In this document: one piece after another, positions 1 to 13,250 of the stretch
Numbering within the stretch: position 1 is the stretch's first letter
How the letters are laid out: the number at the start of each line of letters is the position of its first letter
NCBI GenBank assembly: GCA_963573315.1
Contig: OY752145.1
Location: forward strand, 682,001 to 746,000
Length of the DNA stretch: 64,000 nt
Origin: Entomortierella parvispora
Taxonomy: Eukaryota; Mortierellomycota; Mortierellomycetes; Mortierellales; Mortierellaceae
Direction: 5' to 3'
Made by a program: the position numbers and the translations under genes
Notes under the pieces: model-generated
Databases searched by the model: none
What the model saw: only the letters and a program-made list of their open reading frames with translations
What the model was told of the DNA's origin: nothing

Positions 1-13
1 TCACGGGACCTTG

Positions 14-55
14 CATGGGCGCATGCATGATGCATGCATGCATGCATTGCATTGC
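14..55. repeat. GCAT-rich short repeat upstream of SIN1
   Basis: An imperfect run of GCATGCAT/TGCATGCA units and GCATT repeats, self-complementary along much of its length, about 190 bp before the SIN1 start codon. It could be a simple-sequence expansion or a binding-site cluster; the sequence alone does not decide. Confidence 0.5.
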
Positions 56-240
56 ACACAAATGCACATCTCTTTCGTCTGTGCCCATCTTCTTCAGGTT
101 CTCCTTGTCGCTCCCCCGCCTCCTTCCTCTCCCTCTCACCTCTGTTATTCCTCTCCCCTCTCTTCCCTTTCGCCTCCTTTGTATATATTTCTCATCTCGT
201 CTTTGTATTTAGTCCTCATCATACCCTTCCATCGTCGGCA

Positions 241-3025
241 ATGTCCGTTCTAACTGACCCATCCTACATCGTCCATAACCTGCGTCTGAGCAATCTGCGG
301 TTGGACGACCGCACCTCGGACAAGGTCATCACTTTCCCACCACAGCTCCTCTCAAATGAATACATCAAGGCCGCAGGCCCCGTCTTTGTCGAGATGCAGT
401 ACTGCTACTCGCCCAACATCAGTCACGATTACATGATGCTCAGCAACAACTCGCTGCTTTCAGACTCGCGCATCACCATGCCCGATGCTAGCACCCCTTC
501 CTCCTCCTCAACTACAGTCCAAGGAAAGGCCCCCTATACTGGGCGAGGCAAGTATGACCGACGTCGGATTGTAGCTGCCCAGGCTGCTGCCGCCGCGGCT
601 GCTGCTGGACTTGGAAGAGGAGGCATCGAAGGCGGATCCTCGAACGCCTTCCCAATGCAGCCGGCGCCTGTACCGGCTGTACGTGTGCCTATCCCAATGG
701 CCGTCGCCAGCATGGAGAGTGACGATGATATCGACCTAGACGACGAAGAGCCAGTGTAGGTGGACCTGTCGGTAGATTCTCCTGTCGTCGCTACCTGAAC
801 ATTTTCTCTAACGTCTTTTTTTTTCATCTTTGCGCTGGTGTGTAGGAAATCGCCACCAAGAATGTTTCCCAAGGTGGCAATACCCACACCTATTGGTGGC
901 AACTTTGCGCCTGGCATCTTTGTCACCACGCCATCCAGACCAGGATCTGTCACGATTGCAGAAGATACCCAAACACAGCAAAAACAGATTGAGGCCACCC
1001 TTGCCCTGGCGCAATCACAACTGGACCCGACAGAACCAGCAGCTGCAGAGGGTGAAACACCCGAGGTGGAGGTTGACATTGGCGATGTCACCATCGATTC
1101 CATGAACTCGCCCATTGACCTCTCCCCAGCAGACTCGACGACCATGGCACGGATAATGAGAGAGTCTGCACCGTCTATGAATACCCTCATGTCGCCAGCC
1201 CGGATACGACCCAACACACCACCCCCCAGCAAAACGATGGCGCCTATTACAGGAATGTTGGCAGAACCGGTGCATCTGGGCCAACTCCCGCCCGTGTCAT
1301 TGCTGACCAGGCTCATCACTCAACAAAAGACAAGAGAGGACAACCCGTTTGCGGAAGAATTCCTTCGGGTCGCAGGCATGGGCGAAACAACACCTGTACA
1401 GCTAAAGATTTATTTGCCCAACAGCGACAAACCAAAGGACCCCATGCAAGTAGTCGTGAAGCGCGAGGCATCTGTAGAGGATGTCATTGGCTATATCTTA
1501 TACCAGTACTATCATGAAGGACGAACCCCAGCCTTGAGTGATGACCATTCCACAGTCGTCCAATGGAATCTACGCATTGTGGAAGACGATGGCGAGATTG
1601 ATGATGATTTACCAGGTAATTTATAGTGTGTACAAAAATGGTCCCTGGCACTTTATGGATTGGCACCTCCCTGACTTTTTTTTTCTTTCTTTCGATTGAT
1701 CTATAGCTGTGGACAGGACTTTGAAGATTGGAAGGTTTTCTATGAACCAGCGTTTTGCCATGAACCAGTTTGCTCTTTGTGAGGCAACAGCAGCCCAAGT
1801 ACAAATCAACGAGAATCTTTATGCAAAATCAGGACGGACTCTTACACGACCGAAACGACAGCAGAGGATGCCGTCGGCAGCTTCGGCTGTCGATTCATCG
1901 GATCATGCAAATGGTGCTACAGGCATTGCAAGAGATCAAAGTTTGGGTACAGACGGAGGGACGCCACTCGACAGCGTAGCACATGGAGCCACAAATGTCG
2001 GAGCTTTGACAGGACAACTTTCTGGGAGTGGGAGTAATAGTAGCGGGACTATTGGCGTGGGAGCGAGTGCACATGTCATTGTGCCTCCTCCTCGCGTGGA
2101 CCCTCTTTTGGCTAGTACGCAGCACTATGTCCGAGTGCGGCTCCATACCAACCATGAGGTCAAACATACCACCACGGTCGAGATCCTCCCCAAGATGCTG
2201 GTCTCGGAAATCATCAGCTACATTTGTGGAAAGCGCAAGATGAACCCCGATGAATGGTCCTTGGTTGTTGCAGACTCTCAGCATGTCCTGCCTCTGGACG
2301 GTGCAGCCGAAGATATCTCTAATACGACAGAACTGGCATTGGTCCCTAAATCCAGCAGTAAGCAGAGAAATTATTACCGTCACGAAAGTGAGATCTGCCT
2401 CAGAGTTACTGACTTGCGGGCCCTAACATGTTTGGTAATTTTTTTCTTTCTCTAGTTCTAGCAGAGTCTAGCTTTACTGCGAAACAGGCTCGGTTTGGCC
2501 GCGGCGCTATCACAGATATCCCAGGCTCAAGTATCTCTTATCTGACCTCGACAGAAGTCTATCGCGAGTATACTCTGAACCGCAAGAGAAGGGGTGGTTA
2601 TGTAGGGCGTCATGAACAGGTACTGGCGATTGACGGCGACTATATCCGGATCATGCCGTCGTCTACCAGAACGCTACTTTTTGATTCTGGCAAGACAGCC
2701 TCTTATCTGAAGAATACCATCTATGACTGCCGGCAAGGACAAAAAGCGCCGAGTCACTTCAAGCTGTCGGTCATCCGCGGTGGGATTGAAAAGAAGACGT
2801 ACGAGTTTGAGGCAAAGAGTCCACAGCAAGCACGTAAGTGACACTTTTTTTTTTTACTTGTGGAGTGATGCGTGACGAAGCCGTGTGAGGATGTGGAGAT
2901 ACCTTCGCCTCTATGTAAAGAAACTATCCTAATTGCAAATGGTCTTTTTTATCTATTTCACAGATGAGATCTGCCAGAGGATCATGCAACTCAAAGGCAG
3001 TGGACAAGTGAAAAACAGTGGATGA
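241..3025 (+). CDS. AVO1: SIN1/AVO1-type TORC2 subunit (791 aa)
   Basis: Scaffold subunit of TOR complex 2, which positions AGC kinases for phosphorylation at the plasma membrane (family knowledge). The model joins exons 241-755, 846-1615, 1707-2357, 2456-2833 and 2964-3025; phases agree and the frame closes at TGA. The N-terminus carries the conserved SIN1 start region. A low-complexity Ser/Ala-rich stretch follows. The CRIM domain lies at about residues 320-450 (motif DNPFAEEFLRVAG and an acidic loop IVEDDGEIDDD), a Ras-binding-like domain at about 565-640 (HYVRVRLHTNHEVK) and a PH domain at about 670-780. The start at 241 is preferred because the open frame upstream encodes only low-complexity residues and sits in a CT-rich leader. 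At exon 4 an alternative acceptor 6 nt downstream also keeps frame. AVO1 is the yeast name; the domain order makes the identity firm. Confidence 0.93.
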
Positions 3026-4473
3026 GTTGGTAAGGTGGAGCAAAGTGTCTCGGTCCTCTTTTTTTTTTTTTTTTTTTCCTTTCTTTCTTTTTTTTTTTTT
3101 CCAACGGCGGTGGGGTTGTTTAGCTCTCTCTGAATAAAACAAAGTCGACTTTGTGTCCTTGGCGAGGAGAATGCAATTGGACCATGGTCCATGCACAGAA
3201 CCTAAACAAACACACAAGAAAAAAACGGTATTACTGTACGAAAGTGCACAAAAAAACTGAATGGAACGAAAACACAGCCTGATCAAAGAGTGCGCTTCAA
3301 CCTCATTTTTGCATGTGAGTGTGAGAATGACTTTGCCCCCCCGCGCCACTCATCCTTTTTTTTCTCTTCTTCCCAGCTGAACCTCAAAAAGAAAAAGAGG
3401 ATTAACCTTTTTCGCCAAGGGTCCAGACCTGGAACCCACCCTCTGCATTCAATTGCTTGTAATTTTCAGAACAGAAAGAGCCTCTGTTCAAACAAAAATG
3501 TTTACAGAATCAAAGACGCGTGTTCACGTCCTCGTGTTTGCGGCGATTGACATCTCTGCAGGGAGTCGTGTTTCTCCACCTCATCCCTTGTCTTGTGGAG
3601 AAAGTTGGGAGAGGAGTGCCTGTTTCGGACAGAGGTGTGGAGAAGAATGAACACGTAAACACACCCGCATCCCGCGAGAAAAGCACGACATACAGTATTG
3701 TGATTTCTCTTGACGCCCAGGAGCAACCTTCTCAATTTCATCATCCTTTTTTTCCTGCTCCAGAGATAAGAAGGGCATCATGTCAGTTAATCAGGAACCA
3801 CTGGATTCACCCATTCGGAAGAGAGAGCACCTGGATCTCTTTTTTTAGCTCCGTGTCTTTTGTGCGACTCGGGCAGGGTGAACAAGAACCCCGAGCAGTA
3901 GGCAACCGTCGTAAGTGACCAAGATTGGATCTCTGGACCTGTCGGGAAAGAAAGCACAGACAAACTAGGTGTGCATTGGATTCATTTCCTTCTTCCTTGC
4001 CCCTATCTGTTCTGCTTAGGCAACAGTGAAATCGATCATGCCGTGGAACAAGGAACTCGATGCAATAACAAAAAAAGACATGATAGAAAATGAGAAAATA
4101 TAGCGCGCGCGGTCCTTGCGAGATGGAGAGAGCCACAGAGAGAGAAGAAACCAGTAGAGAGGACCAGTGGCCCCTGCGACCTTTGAGGAGAAAAAGATTG
4201 CGGGATGGCGCAACAGAGGTCCAGGACCGAGTGGATGGCTCCGTGCGAAAAGATTGTCCGGAGTCAGACAGTCTAGTCCAGAGCGCCCCGTCTCCCTGTT
4301 CTTCCTCCTTCGCCTCTTGGAAACGCCTACAAAAAGAGCGACCTCTTCTTGATCATTTCTTCTCTTTTTGTTTCTGTGTCCTTTCTGCTCAAACCCTTCG
4401 ATCTCCTCCCTGCAATTCTTCCAATTGACCTTTTCCACAACCTCCTCTTCCCTTCCTCCCACAAAAAGAATCA
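3026..4473. other. Intergenic region between SIN1 and the CBM48 gene
   Basis: I see no credible gene here. A candidate poly(A) signal AATAAA (3133-3138) for SIN1 lies about 110 bp past its stop. Long T and A/G homopolymer-like tracts occur around 3060-3100. The 150 bp before 4474 are pyrimidine-rich (CTTCCTCC-type), typical of fungal core promoters. Open frames in this stretch are short, mutually overlapping and of biased composition, so I leave them uncalled. Confidence 0.6.
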
Positions 4474-7423
4474 ATGGCTGGCATCAGAGGTCAGGCCCTG
4501 GCCCACTTGGACAAGTCGTTTGAGAACGACAAACTTTCCAGCAGCTCAAAATCCACCAAACAAAAACCCGCCTCGTCTTCGCCTTCGTCCCCTTCCTCCT
4601 CTACTACTGCAACTCCTGCGAGTTCAGCTGCACCAACCTCGGTGCATGATCGCGACATCAAGGAAAAGTCCTCTCTCTTCTCGGTCAAGAGGGCGAGCTC
4701 CAGCAGCACGACTGCCAGCAGTTCTAGCCTACACAGCAATTCTAGTCACAAAAGCCCAATCCTTCAGCACAACAACAAGGAATACAAGGACATCAGCAGA
4801 ATGATCAGCACCAGTCTGTTGACGACGGGCGTTCTCCTTGGCAGCACTACCAACACCACGACCACTGCCACGTCAACGACGGGTCGAGGTCGCAGCGGCA
4901 GCTCTGCCAGTGTCAACAGCAACATGAGCAAGAACAGCTTCGACAGCACAACCCCCTCGAACCACAGCCTGCAGCAGCAGCAACAACATCATCATCATCA
5001 CATCCGTCTGCCCTCTATCTTCAAGAGACAAAAGCACCATGGCACGACTGCGTCATTGGACATGCTCTCTTCCCCCCTTCCCCCCCATCTTCGCACCAAC
5101 TCCTCTTCTTCTTCCTTGCCATCCCCTGCCCCCAAACCTGCCCCCCACCCCCACCACGCTATCCTTATGGTCCCTCAGCACGATATCCACATCGCCTTCC
5201 CTCATCCAGTCCCGAGTCACAATGTCTTTATCGCGGGTACCTGGACCGTTCCTGGGCATCACCCCTGGGAGAAGCTGGCCATGACCCATGTCCCCGAGAC
5301 AAACACCTTTGAGATCACCCTCAACGTCCAAGAGTTGGAGGACATCTCGGATTATCTGGATGAGGACGGTTACCTTCATCATGAACTCTTGGACCACCCT
5401 ACCGAGGAACACCTGGAGGAAGAAACCCACTCCACCACAACCACAACCTCAACCACAACCACAACCACAGGTACAACTCGGATTTCAAAGCGACAAAGGA
5501 TCCGTCGGTTCTTTGGTCGAGCTCGCTCCTCTTCTTCTGCTTCTACTTCGACATTGAGCCACCATGAGAACAATAACACACAGGGCAGCAGCAGCAGCAC
5601 TGAGCAAATCAATCATTTGCACAAACACGAGGACACTGCATACCATCATCAAGGCAAAGACGGGGGTATGCCTTTGCCCTTGAGTAAGGAGTATCGATAT
5701 CAGTACAAATTCGTGGTCGATGACGAATGGATGTGTGACCCTCAACGACCTCAAGTCGAGGATGGTCATGGTCATTGGAACCACGAGTTGGTCGTTGTGT
5801 TGATGGAGCAGAACCCAGCCTTGGATACCAATCACGAATTGCTGAACCGGAGTCGAAGCTCGAGTGCGGCCGGGTCCTCGGTGTACTCAAAGGCCTTGCC
5901 CATTCCTGTGGTCGAGGTTTCCGAACACCAGGAGGAGGAGATAAAGGAGAAGGAAAAGACGGCTGAAGTTGTTGCGGACAAGGAAATGAAAGAAACCCCA
6001 GATCAGAGTTTGGATGGAGAGGTGTCCACAACAACCTCCACTGCTACTACTTCTGTTGCTCAAAGCCCAGGCAAGGTCAAGGAGACGTACGAAGCTGTTT
6101 TGGTCTTTGAGGAACAGGATGATTTGAGCGATGGTGAGGGACGATCCAAGAATCAATATCATTCGGAAGACGAAGAGGATGATGACCAAGACGAAATTGT
6201 ATCCGAAGCACCAGGTAAGCAAAATTGAAGAGACCCTTCTTTTTTTCTTTTCTTTTTTTTTTTTTTTTTTTTTTTTGGGTGGATGGTGTCAACAACCACA
6301 CGCACATAGACACGCACACATGCACACATTCACACACACGCACACACTTGTGGACTATCCACACAAGAATTCATTGTTGCTCTTGTGTTGCCCAAGGAGG
6401 GATAAAAGAGAAGAGGGGTGATGATGATGATAAGCGCCTCCAAAATGTTGTTGGGGAATGATTTATTTATTTATTTGTCTCTTTTTTTTTTTGGGCATGC
6501 ATGCCCACGATCTAGCTGTCGATCACGATCAAAACCACAGCATTGGTCACACAGTCGAGGTCGAGAAGGTCGAGGAAGAAGTCAAGACAGAGAACAAGGA
6601 GGCGGAAAAGGAGGTTGAACTCGATGAGCTCAAAGCAGCAGTCCTGGCTTCTTCTTCAGCCTTTGTGTTACTGGCCGCCGCCGACCCCGAGGAACACACT
6701 CGCACAGTGACGACGACGGCTGTATTGGAGGAGGAGGAAAAGGATGAGGAGGAATGGGAGGAGAAACAAGAAGAGACAAGAACTCCTCCCTCGTCAATGC
6801 AGATCTTGACGGATGCCGCGATTTTGGCCGCCGGTCCAGAATCACACCACCCATCATCAACAAGATTACCGTCGCCACCCTTGACGCCCAGAAATTCCTC
6901 CATGGCTGAAGCAGATAAACAGATGGAAACCCCTGCCGGTATGATGTCACCCGAGAGTGACAACGAAGAGTCCAAAGAGTTGCCCACGACGTTCATGGGT
7001 ACCTTTTCTCTGTTGACACCTCGCGCCGAGACTTCGCCTTTTACTCGAGTCTCCTATGAGGTAGAGACCAAACGTAGCTTGGAGGCTGCGATCGCAATCG
7101 CTCAGGAACACAAGCCAGAAGAAGAAGAAGAAGAAGAAGAAGAAGAAGAAGAAGAAGAAAACGAGAACGAGACGTTTGATGTACTGGATGACCACTCTTC
7201 ATTGAAATCATCACTATATTCATCATCGTCGTCCCTGTCGTCCTTGGGATCCTCCACGGTCGAGACGACGAGGCAAAGCCGATCAAAGGACGAAGAGGAA
7301 CGAAAGGGCGCCCAACCATCTGAAAAGTATCCGAACCTGTTGTGGAGTTTCTGCAAGACCACAGTTGTTGTCTCGGCTGCGGTCGTTGTCCTCAGTTTGG
7401 GCTTGGGTCGCAAGAGGGATTGA
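4474..7423 (+). CDS. CBM48 (AMPK-type glycogen-binding) protein with C-terminal membrane segment (882 aa)
   Basis: Two exons, 4474-6214 and 6516-7423, joined in phase 1 through a 301-nt intron. Residues about 230-290 (HNVFIAGTWTVPGHHPWEK) and 406-441 (YRYQYKFVVDDEWMCDP) form an AMPK-type carbohydrate-binding module like those of yeast Mdg1/Crp1. The module is split by about 115 residues rich in Thr and Ser with a basic patch (SKRQRIRRFFGRARS). The first 220 residues are Ser/Thr/His-rich. The C-terminal half is acidic, with a Glu run coded by a pure GAA repeat. The last about 25 residues hold a hydrophobic segment (TTVVVSAAVVVLSLGLG) followed by RKRD, suggesting a tail-anchored protein with the module facing the cytosol. 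The function may be glycogen tethering or signalling, but that is inference. No catalytic domain is seen. Confidence 0.85.
6215..6515 (+). repeat. Intron with poly-T and CA microsatellites in the CBM48 gene
   Basis: The intron opens with GTAAGC and closes with TCTAG. It contains a T-run of over 15 bases near 6255-6275 and a CA/CACG dinucleotide tract at about 6297-6350. At 301 nt it is several times longer than typical introns of this window, mostly because of these simple repeats. Confidence 0.7.
7118..7159 (+). repeat. Coding (GAA)14 microsatellite, poly-Glu
   Basis: Fourteen perfect GAA codons in the second exon of the CBM48 gene give an uninterrupted Glu tract. The codon purity (no GAG) points to recent slippage rather than old selection on the protein. 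Confidence 0.85.
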
Positions 7424-7615
7424 AAAGAAATGGATTCTAAAAAAAAAAAAAAAAAGGGTGTAAAGAGAGACGCGTCCTACCAAAGTGCAGGGAAATCAAA
7501 ACTGTACACGACCCAAAAACTTACATACAAGCAGCTGCAACCCTTTTTTTTTTCTTTGGTGCACTGCTGCCCCTTTCATATCATACCACCCGTACGTACT
7601 CTATATCGTCTCGGT

Positions 7616-7621
7616 AATAAA
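7616..7621 (+). terminator. Candidate poly(A) signal, CBM48 gene
   Basis: AATAAA, about 190 bp downstream of the stop at 7423. Confidence 0.4.
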
Positions 7622-7963
7622 AAGAATATGTCATGTTGTGTACTTCACGCTGTTACTCTACTGCCCACTCCATCTTCAGTCATAGTTGACTGAGAGAGCA
7701 ATTGAAACGCGTCCTGACGCGCATGGAAATACAATAGGCAAACTCACTCAGTCAAGAGCTCTTCAAGCTCATGCTCTGTCATTGCCCACCAACTCTTTCT
7801 TGGCAGAGACTCAATGAGCTAATGACAGCTCGCAAGTCCTGCCAAAAATATACAGGCGATAGCCTTTTGCACAAGAGGCTCGAGACTTCCAAAGTAAAGG
7901 ATCGCGGCATCATGGCGAAGCAAAACGATTGGGCAAACCAGAGCAAGCTGCAAAAAGCAAAAG

Positions 7964-8037
7964 TGTTTGTACTCGGACTTGAACCGAGGACCGTCTGTGT
8001 GTTAGACAGACGTGATAACCAACTACACCATACAAAC
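7964..8037 (-). tRNA. tRNA-Val(AAC)
   Basis: On the minus strand the sequence folds as a complete cloverleaf without an intron. The acceptor pair is GTTTGTA/TACAAAC and the D arm contains AGTTGGTTA. The anticodon stem TCTGT/ACAGA encloses the loop CTAACAC, with anticodon AAC. The T arm is CTCGG-TTCAAGT-CCGAG and the discriminator is A. A T5 run just downstream on the minus strand (7952-7956) fits a Pol III terminator. Two short open frames that cross this locus are artefacts of the tRNA. Confidence 0.95.
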
Positions 8038-8087
8038 TGATCTGAAGATATCGGTTGACGTTGCAAGTCCGCTACGATCCAGCTGGG

Positions 8088-8095
8088 TCACGTGA
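8088..8095. promoter_or_regulatory. Perfect TCACGTGA octamer (E-box type)
   Basis: Palindromic CACGTG core with T/A flanks, the type bound by Cbf1/USF/TFE-class bHLH factors. It lies 50 bp upstream of the minus-strand tRNA-Val and has an identical partner at 8727. Confidence 0.4.
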
Positions 8096-8627
8096 TTAAT
8101 TTCGTTGCGCAGACGACCTGTTTTCAACGTGTTGATTTGAAAAAAGTCCAAAAATAACCGCTATTCCTTCGTTAGAGCAACCACCATCGACCACAAGAAG
8201 CCAAAAAAGGAGTCGAAGGTTCTTCTTAGTCAACTATTAGTCAAGGAGATGGCTGTGCTTTCTGTCTCATAATGATTTGTTTTCGCCTTTTTTCTCTTGC
8301 CCTGGGTCTTCCTTTGCTCTAGTTTTGTCCGCAATCAAAAGTTGGGCTGTTTCAGCAATGAGAGGACAGTGCTCCTTGTATGAGGGGACTAACTGCTCAA
8401 TCCAGTGTTTTTGTACGATTTTCACTATTTTTCACGTAGTTTTCGTCTAATCTTTGCAATTGACGGTCTTTTTTGGTTCTCACATATCAAAAAAAATACC
8501 CGGAACCCGTAAAGTATGATCTTCGGGCCTGGCAACGGCTTTAAAACCCTGAAATTCAAGGATCGGAAAATTGACTCTTGAAATTGGGAACCTAACATAC
8601 GGATATTTCTTCCAAAACATCTGAAAA

Positions 8628-8634
8628 GCGACCT

Positions 8635-8675
<41 letters not shown>

Positions 8676-8700
8676 GTGTGTTCAATCCACACAGGTCGCA
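8628..8700 (+). tRNA. tRNA-Phe(GAA)
   Basis: Complete 73-nt cloverleaf. The acceptor is GCGACCT/AGGTCGC with discriminator A, the D arm is GCTCAGTTGGGAGAGC, and the anticodon loop CTGAAGA carries anticodon GAA. The T arm is GTGTG-TTCAATC-CACAC. No intron is present, unlike many ascomycete tRNA-Phe genes. T5 at about 8706 is a likely Pol III terminator. Confidence 0.96.
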
Positions 8701-8726
8701 TCTTCTTTTTGTTCTTTTGCATCGTG

Positions 8727-8734
8727 TCACGTGA
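8727..8734. promoter_or_regulatory. Second perfect TCACGTGA octamer
   Basis: Identical to the site at 8088, 27 bp downstream of the tRNA-Phe and about 450 bp upstream of the UBC4-type gene. Confidence 0.4.
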
Positions 8735-8756
8735 TATTCGCCAACACTGAAGTTTA

Positions 8757-8764
8757 TGACGTCA
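8757..8764. promoter_or_regulatory. Perfect CRE palindrome TGACGTCA upstream of the E2 gene
   Basis: An exact 8-bp ATF/CREB-type palindrome 416 bp upstream of the UBC4-type start codon. An identical site stands upstream of RPN12 at 14707. Confidence 0.45.
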
Positions 8765-9179
8765 CATCTGAACCCTTAAGTTCTGTGGTGTTCTTTCGTC
8801 GGGTTCTGTTTTGCTGGTGAAGGAGAGGTAAAGAACGGGAGTGGATGTAGGAGCAGGAAGGCAATGATGGATGGATGGATGGCCAGTCTGTCTTTTGCAG
8901 AAAAGAAGAGAAAAGAAGGAAAGAGAGAAAGAGAGAAAGAGAGGCGTACTGTACACATCCTTCTCCCACAAGGAGACACAGGAGCAAGGAAGGGCGGTCT
9001 TGTGGTGTGGTGTGGTGTGTTGCTCCTTGGCTGCCGTGGGTGCGGTGCTTGTATCGTATTTGTCCGCCTCGCCTCGAATATTTTTTTCGCTTCCTTTCTT
9101 TTGTTTCCATCCCTCATCCCATTTCGACTCTCTCCCTTCACCCCTCTCCCCAAATCACCCCCCGACCCCCGAATCCACG

Positions 9180-10629
<1,450 letters not shown>

Positions 10630-10669
10630 ATGGTAGCACTGCTGTACAGAATTCAGGAGTTAAAGAGAT

Positions 10670-10675
10670 AATAAA
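10670..10675 (+). terminator. Candidate poly(A) signal, E2 gene
   Basis: AATAAA 41 bp after the stop, followed by an A18-type run at about 10690. Confidence 0.5.
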
Positions 10676-10859
10676 TGAGATTGTTCTCAAAAAAAAAAAA
10701 AAAAAAAACTTGACACCTTTTATTGTATTATTGAATGCAGACAGTTTGGAAGGATCTGGTTGACAAAGATCGACAGAGGGGTAATCGGTGTACTACGTTG
10801 ACTGTATCATGGTCCACTTGTTTTGAAGTGGAGGAGGGGGGTTTTTTTTTTCTATTCAG

Positions 10860-13218
10860 TTAACATTTACTGGTCTCGAGGCGAAAGAACTGACGGAGCT
10901 TTGTCAGGGCCTTTCTCTTCTTTTTCGAGGACGAGTCAAAGCCGTCCATGAGGGCATCGGTGGAAGGGCACATGTTGATCATGACAGTCTCGGTGCCTTG
11001 TTGACGGTGGTAATGGTGATGGGTAGAGTTGGCGCGGGTATGGTTCTTGTAAGGATGGTGTTTCTCATCATAGGAGCTGGAACGCTTCTGATAAGTTCCT
11101 GTGGCCAAGAGGAGGGCATCATCCCTGGGTCCATGACCAACAGGAGTACTAGGCGAGATGGTAGCCATGGTCTCTGTGGGTGAGCTGGTCATGGAGGCCG
11201 AGACGTCGCTCATTTGATCGTCCTGCAAGGTAGGATCGGGCGAGAGAGGGGATTGGAGCATCAGAACGGGCTGCTGGAACGGAGGGATGGCCAGCGGATG
11301 GACATCATGTGCTCCAGGAGGATGGTATGAATGGCGGTGGTTCTGAGCAGGCACTTGCTGCTGCTGGTGATGATACGAAGGCGTGGTCACGACCGTTGGG
11401 GCCACCAGTGGCGCTGTCCCAGGAGCCATGGTGGTACTGATATCATTGTTGGGATGAAAAGTGTTCAACCCTGCAGAAAGAGTCTGTCGCTGATGTTGGG
11501 GCTGTTGTGGAGTGACAGCCGCTTGGGGCTGCTGAGGACGACTTGGGGCAGGGCGGAAGGTTGGAGGGGCCGTGGAGAGGACGGGCAAGGCCGTGACCAT
11601 CGACTCCATGGCACTGCCTTCTGCACGCATCCAACGGGAGCGAAGAACGTCTGTCAAGGTCGCACGACGCTTGGGGTCCACGGTGAGCATGCGATGGATC
11701 AACGAACAGACATCTGTACACAAGCGCGTTTTTTGGGTTAGCTTCGATGATCGCAAAGCTGTGCGACGTGATCTTTACCTTTTCTCTAGACTAGATGAAA
11801 AGACGGGGAGGAAGAGGACAAAAGCTTCTTACCGATGGATCCTTCGCGTGGCTTTTGGTAGTTGCCACGCTTGATCTGAGCAAAAAGCTGAGGCAGATCA
11901 CCGGCATCAAAGGGGAGACGGCCACAGACAAGAACATAGAGAATAACGCCCAAACTCCAGACATCTGTCTCTGGTCCAATGTATGGAGTTCCGCTGACCA
12001 TCTCTGGGCTATTTTCAAAAGTAGTTCAACGCGTGTTAGCAAACAAAGTCACCTTGCTTCTCAGCAGGAAGAAGAAGGGTTGCAGTTACTTACGCTGCAT
12101 AGAAGGGCGAGCCACAGTACGTGGTCAAATGTCGGTCCTTGTGCCAGTTATTTCCGAATCCAAAGTCGGCCACCCGCACATTCTTGTCGCCGTCCAACAG
12201 GATGTTTTCCGGCTTCAAGTCCCGATGGACAACATTGTTCTCGTGGCAGTAGTGAATAGCCTGCACAATCTGATGAAAGATCCGACGGGCCTCCTTCTCT
12301 TCCAATGAACCTTTGTTAGAGATGTAATCAAAGAGTTCACCTCCTGTCAAGTTTTCCATGATAATCAGGATACGATGTTCATCCTCCAAGACATCCTTCA
12401 CGTCTACGATATAGGGGTGGCGCAACGTCTTCATCAATCGAGCCTCCCGGGTCGCGTGCAAACGTTGCTGTTCACTCTTGAACTGCGCCTTCTCCAAGAT
12501 TTTGACAGCAACCTGTTCTCCCGTCATGTCGTTCTCTGCCAACAACACTTTTCCAAAATTACCCTGACCAATGGTGCCAATGTAGGAGTAGCCGGGGATA
12601 TCACCATACTTGCGACGGTACGACTCCTAAAAAAAATTATTGCAATGAGATGGAAAAGAACGGGGTCAACACAGATAAAAGGGAGCAGGGCGCAACATCG
12701 AGAAGATATCAGTTCTGATAAAGACAGAAGGACGGGATGTTTGTGTATCTATGTATGGGTTTGCGTGAAGATCTAAAAAGAGTAAAAGAGGAAGGATGAC
12801 TTACTCTGCTGCTACCAGCATTGCTCATTCTTGACTGACGACCAGAGGAGGGCTGGTGAACACTAGCAGTCGACGGTGCTGGGGAAGCTGGTGCAGAGTG
12901 GTGTTGCTGTGGTTGAGCATGTTGCTGCTGCTGAATGTCATCTTCTGGTGTAGCAGGGGAATAGTTGTGTGGTTGGCGGTATTGCTGATGCTGGGTTGCA
13001 GTGGCAGCGGCAGCAGAAGCTGTGGAAGTCTGAGTACCAGACATGTTGTTACTATGACTTTTGACATCTGCTGATGCTCCAGAATGGGTGGCTGCCCAGT
13101 CCCGTTCAAGAGTGCTGTTGTTGCATTCATCCCTGGAGGCTCGTCTTCGGCGATCTGCATTGACTGCAGCCGTGTTGGATTGAATGTTAGGCTGATATTG
13201 ATGCTGTTGATGATGGGC

Positions 13219-13250
<32 letters not shown>

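Larger units (their letters stand above)
7424..9179. other. Intergenic region carrying the two tRNA genes
   Basis: Apart from the tRNAs and the short sites listed separately I see no protein gene. The 300 bp before 9180 are strongly pyrimidine-rich with runs of C and T, consistent with the promoter and leader of the E2 gene. A GATG tandem (8863-8882) and GAGAAA repeats (8925-8941) are simple sequence. Confidence 0.6.

Noticed and set aside
534-1319. Long minus-strand open frame opposite SIN1
   Set aside because: It mirrors the codon structure of the SIN1 exons, crosses the SIN1 intron, and has no family signature.
7771-8066. Open frames on both strands around 7.8-8.07 kb
   Set aside because: They run through the tRNA-Val gene; the tRNA explains the conserved-looking sequence.
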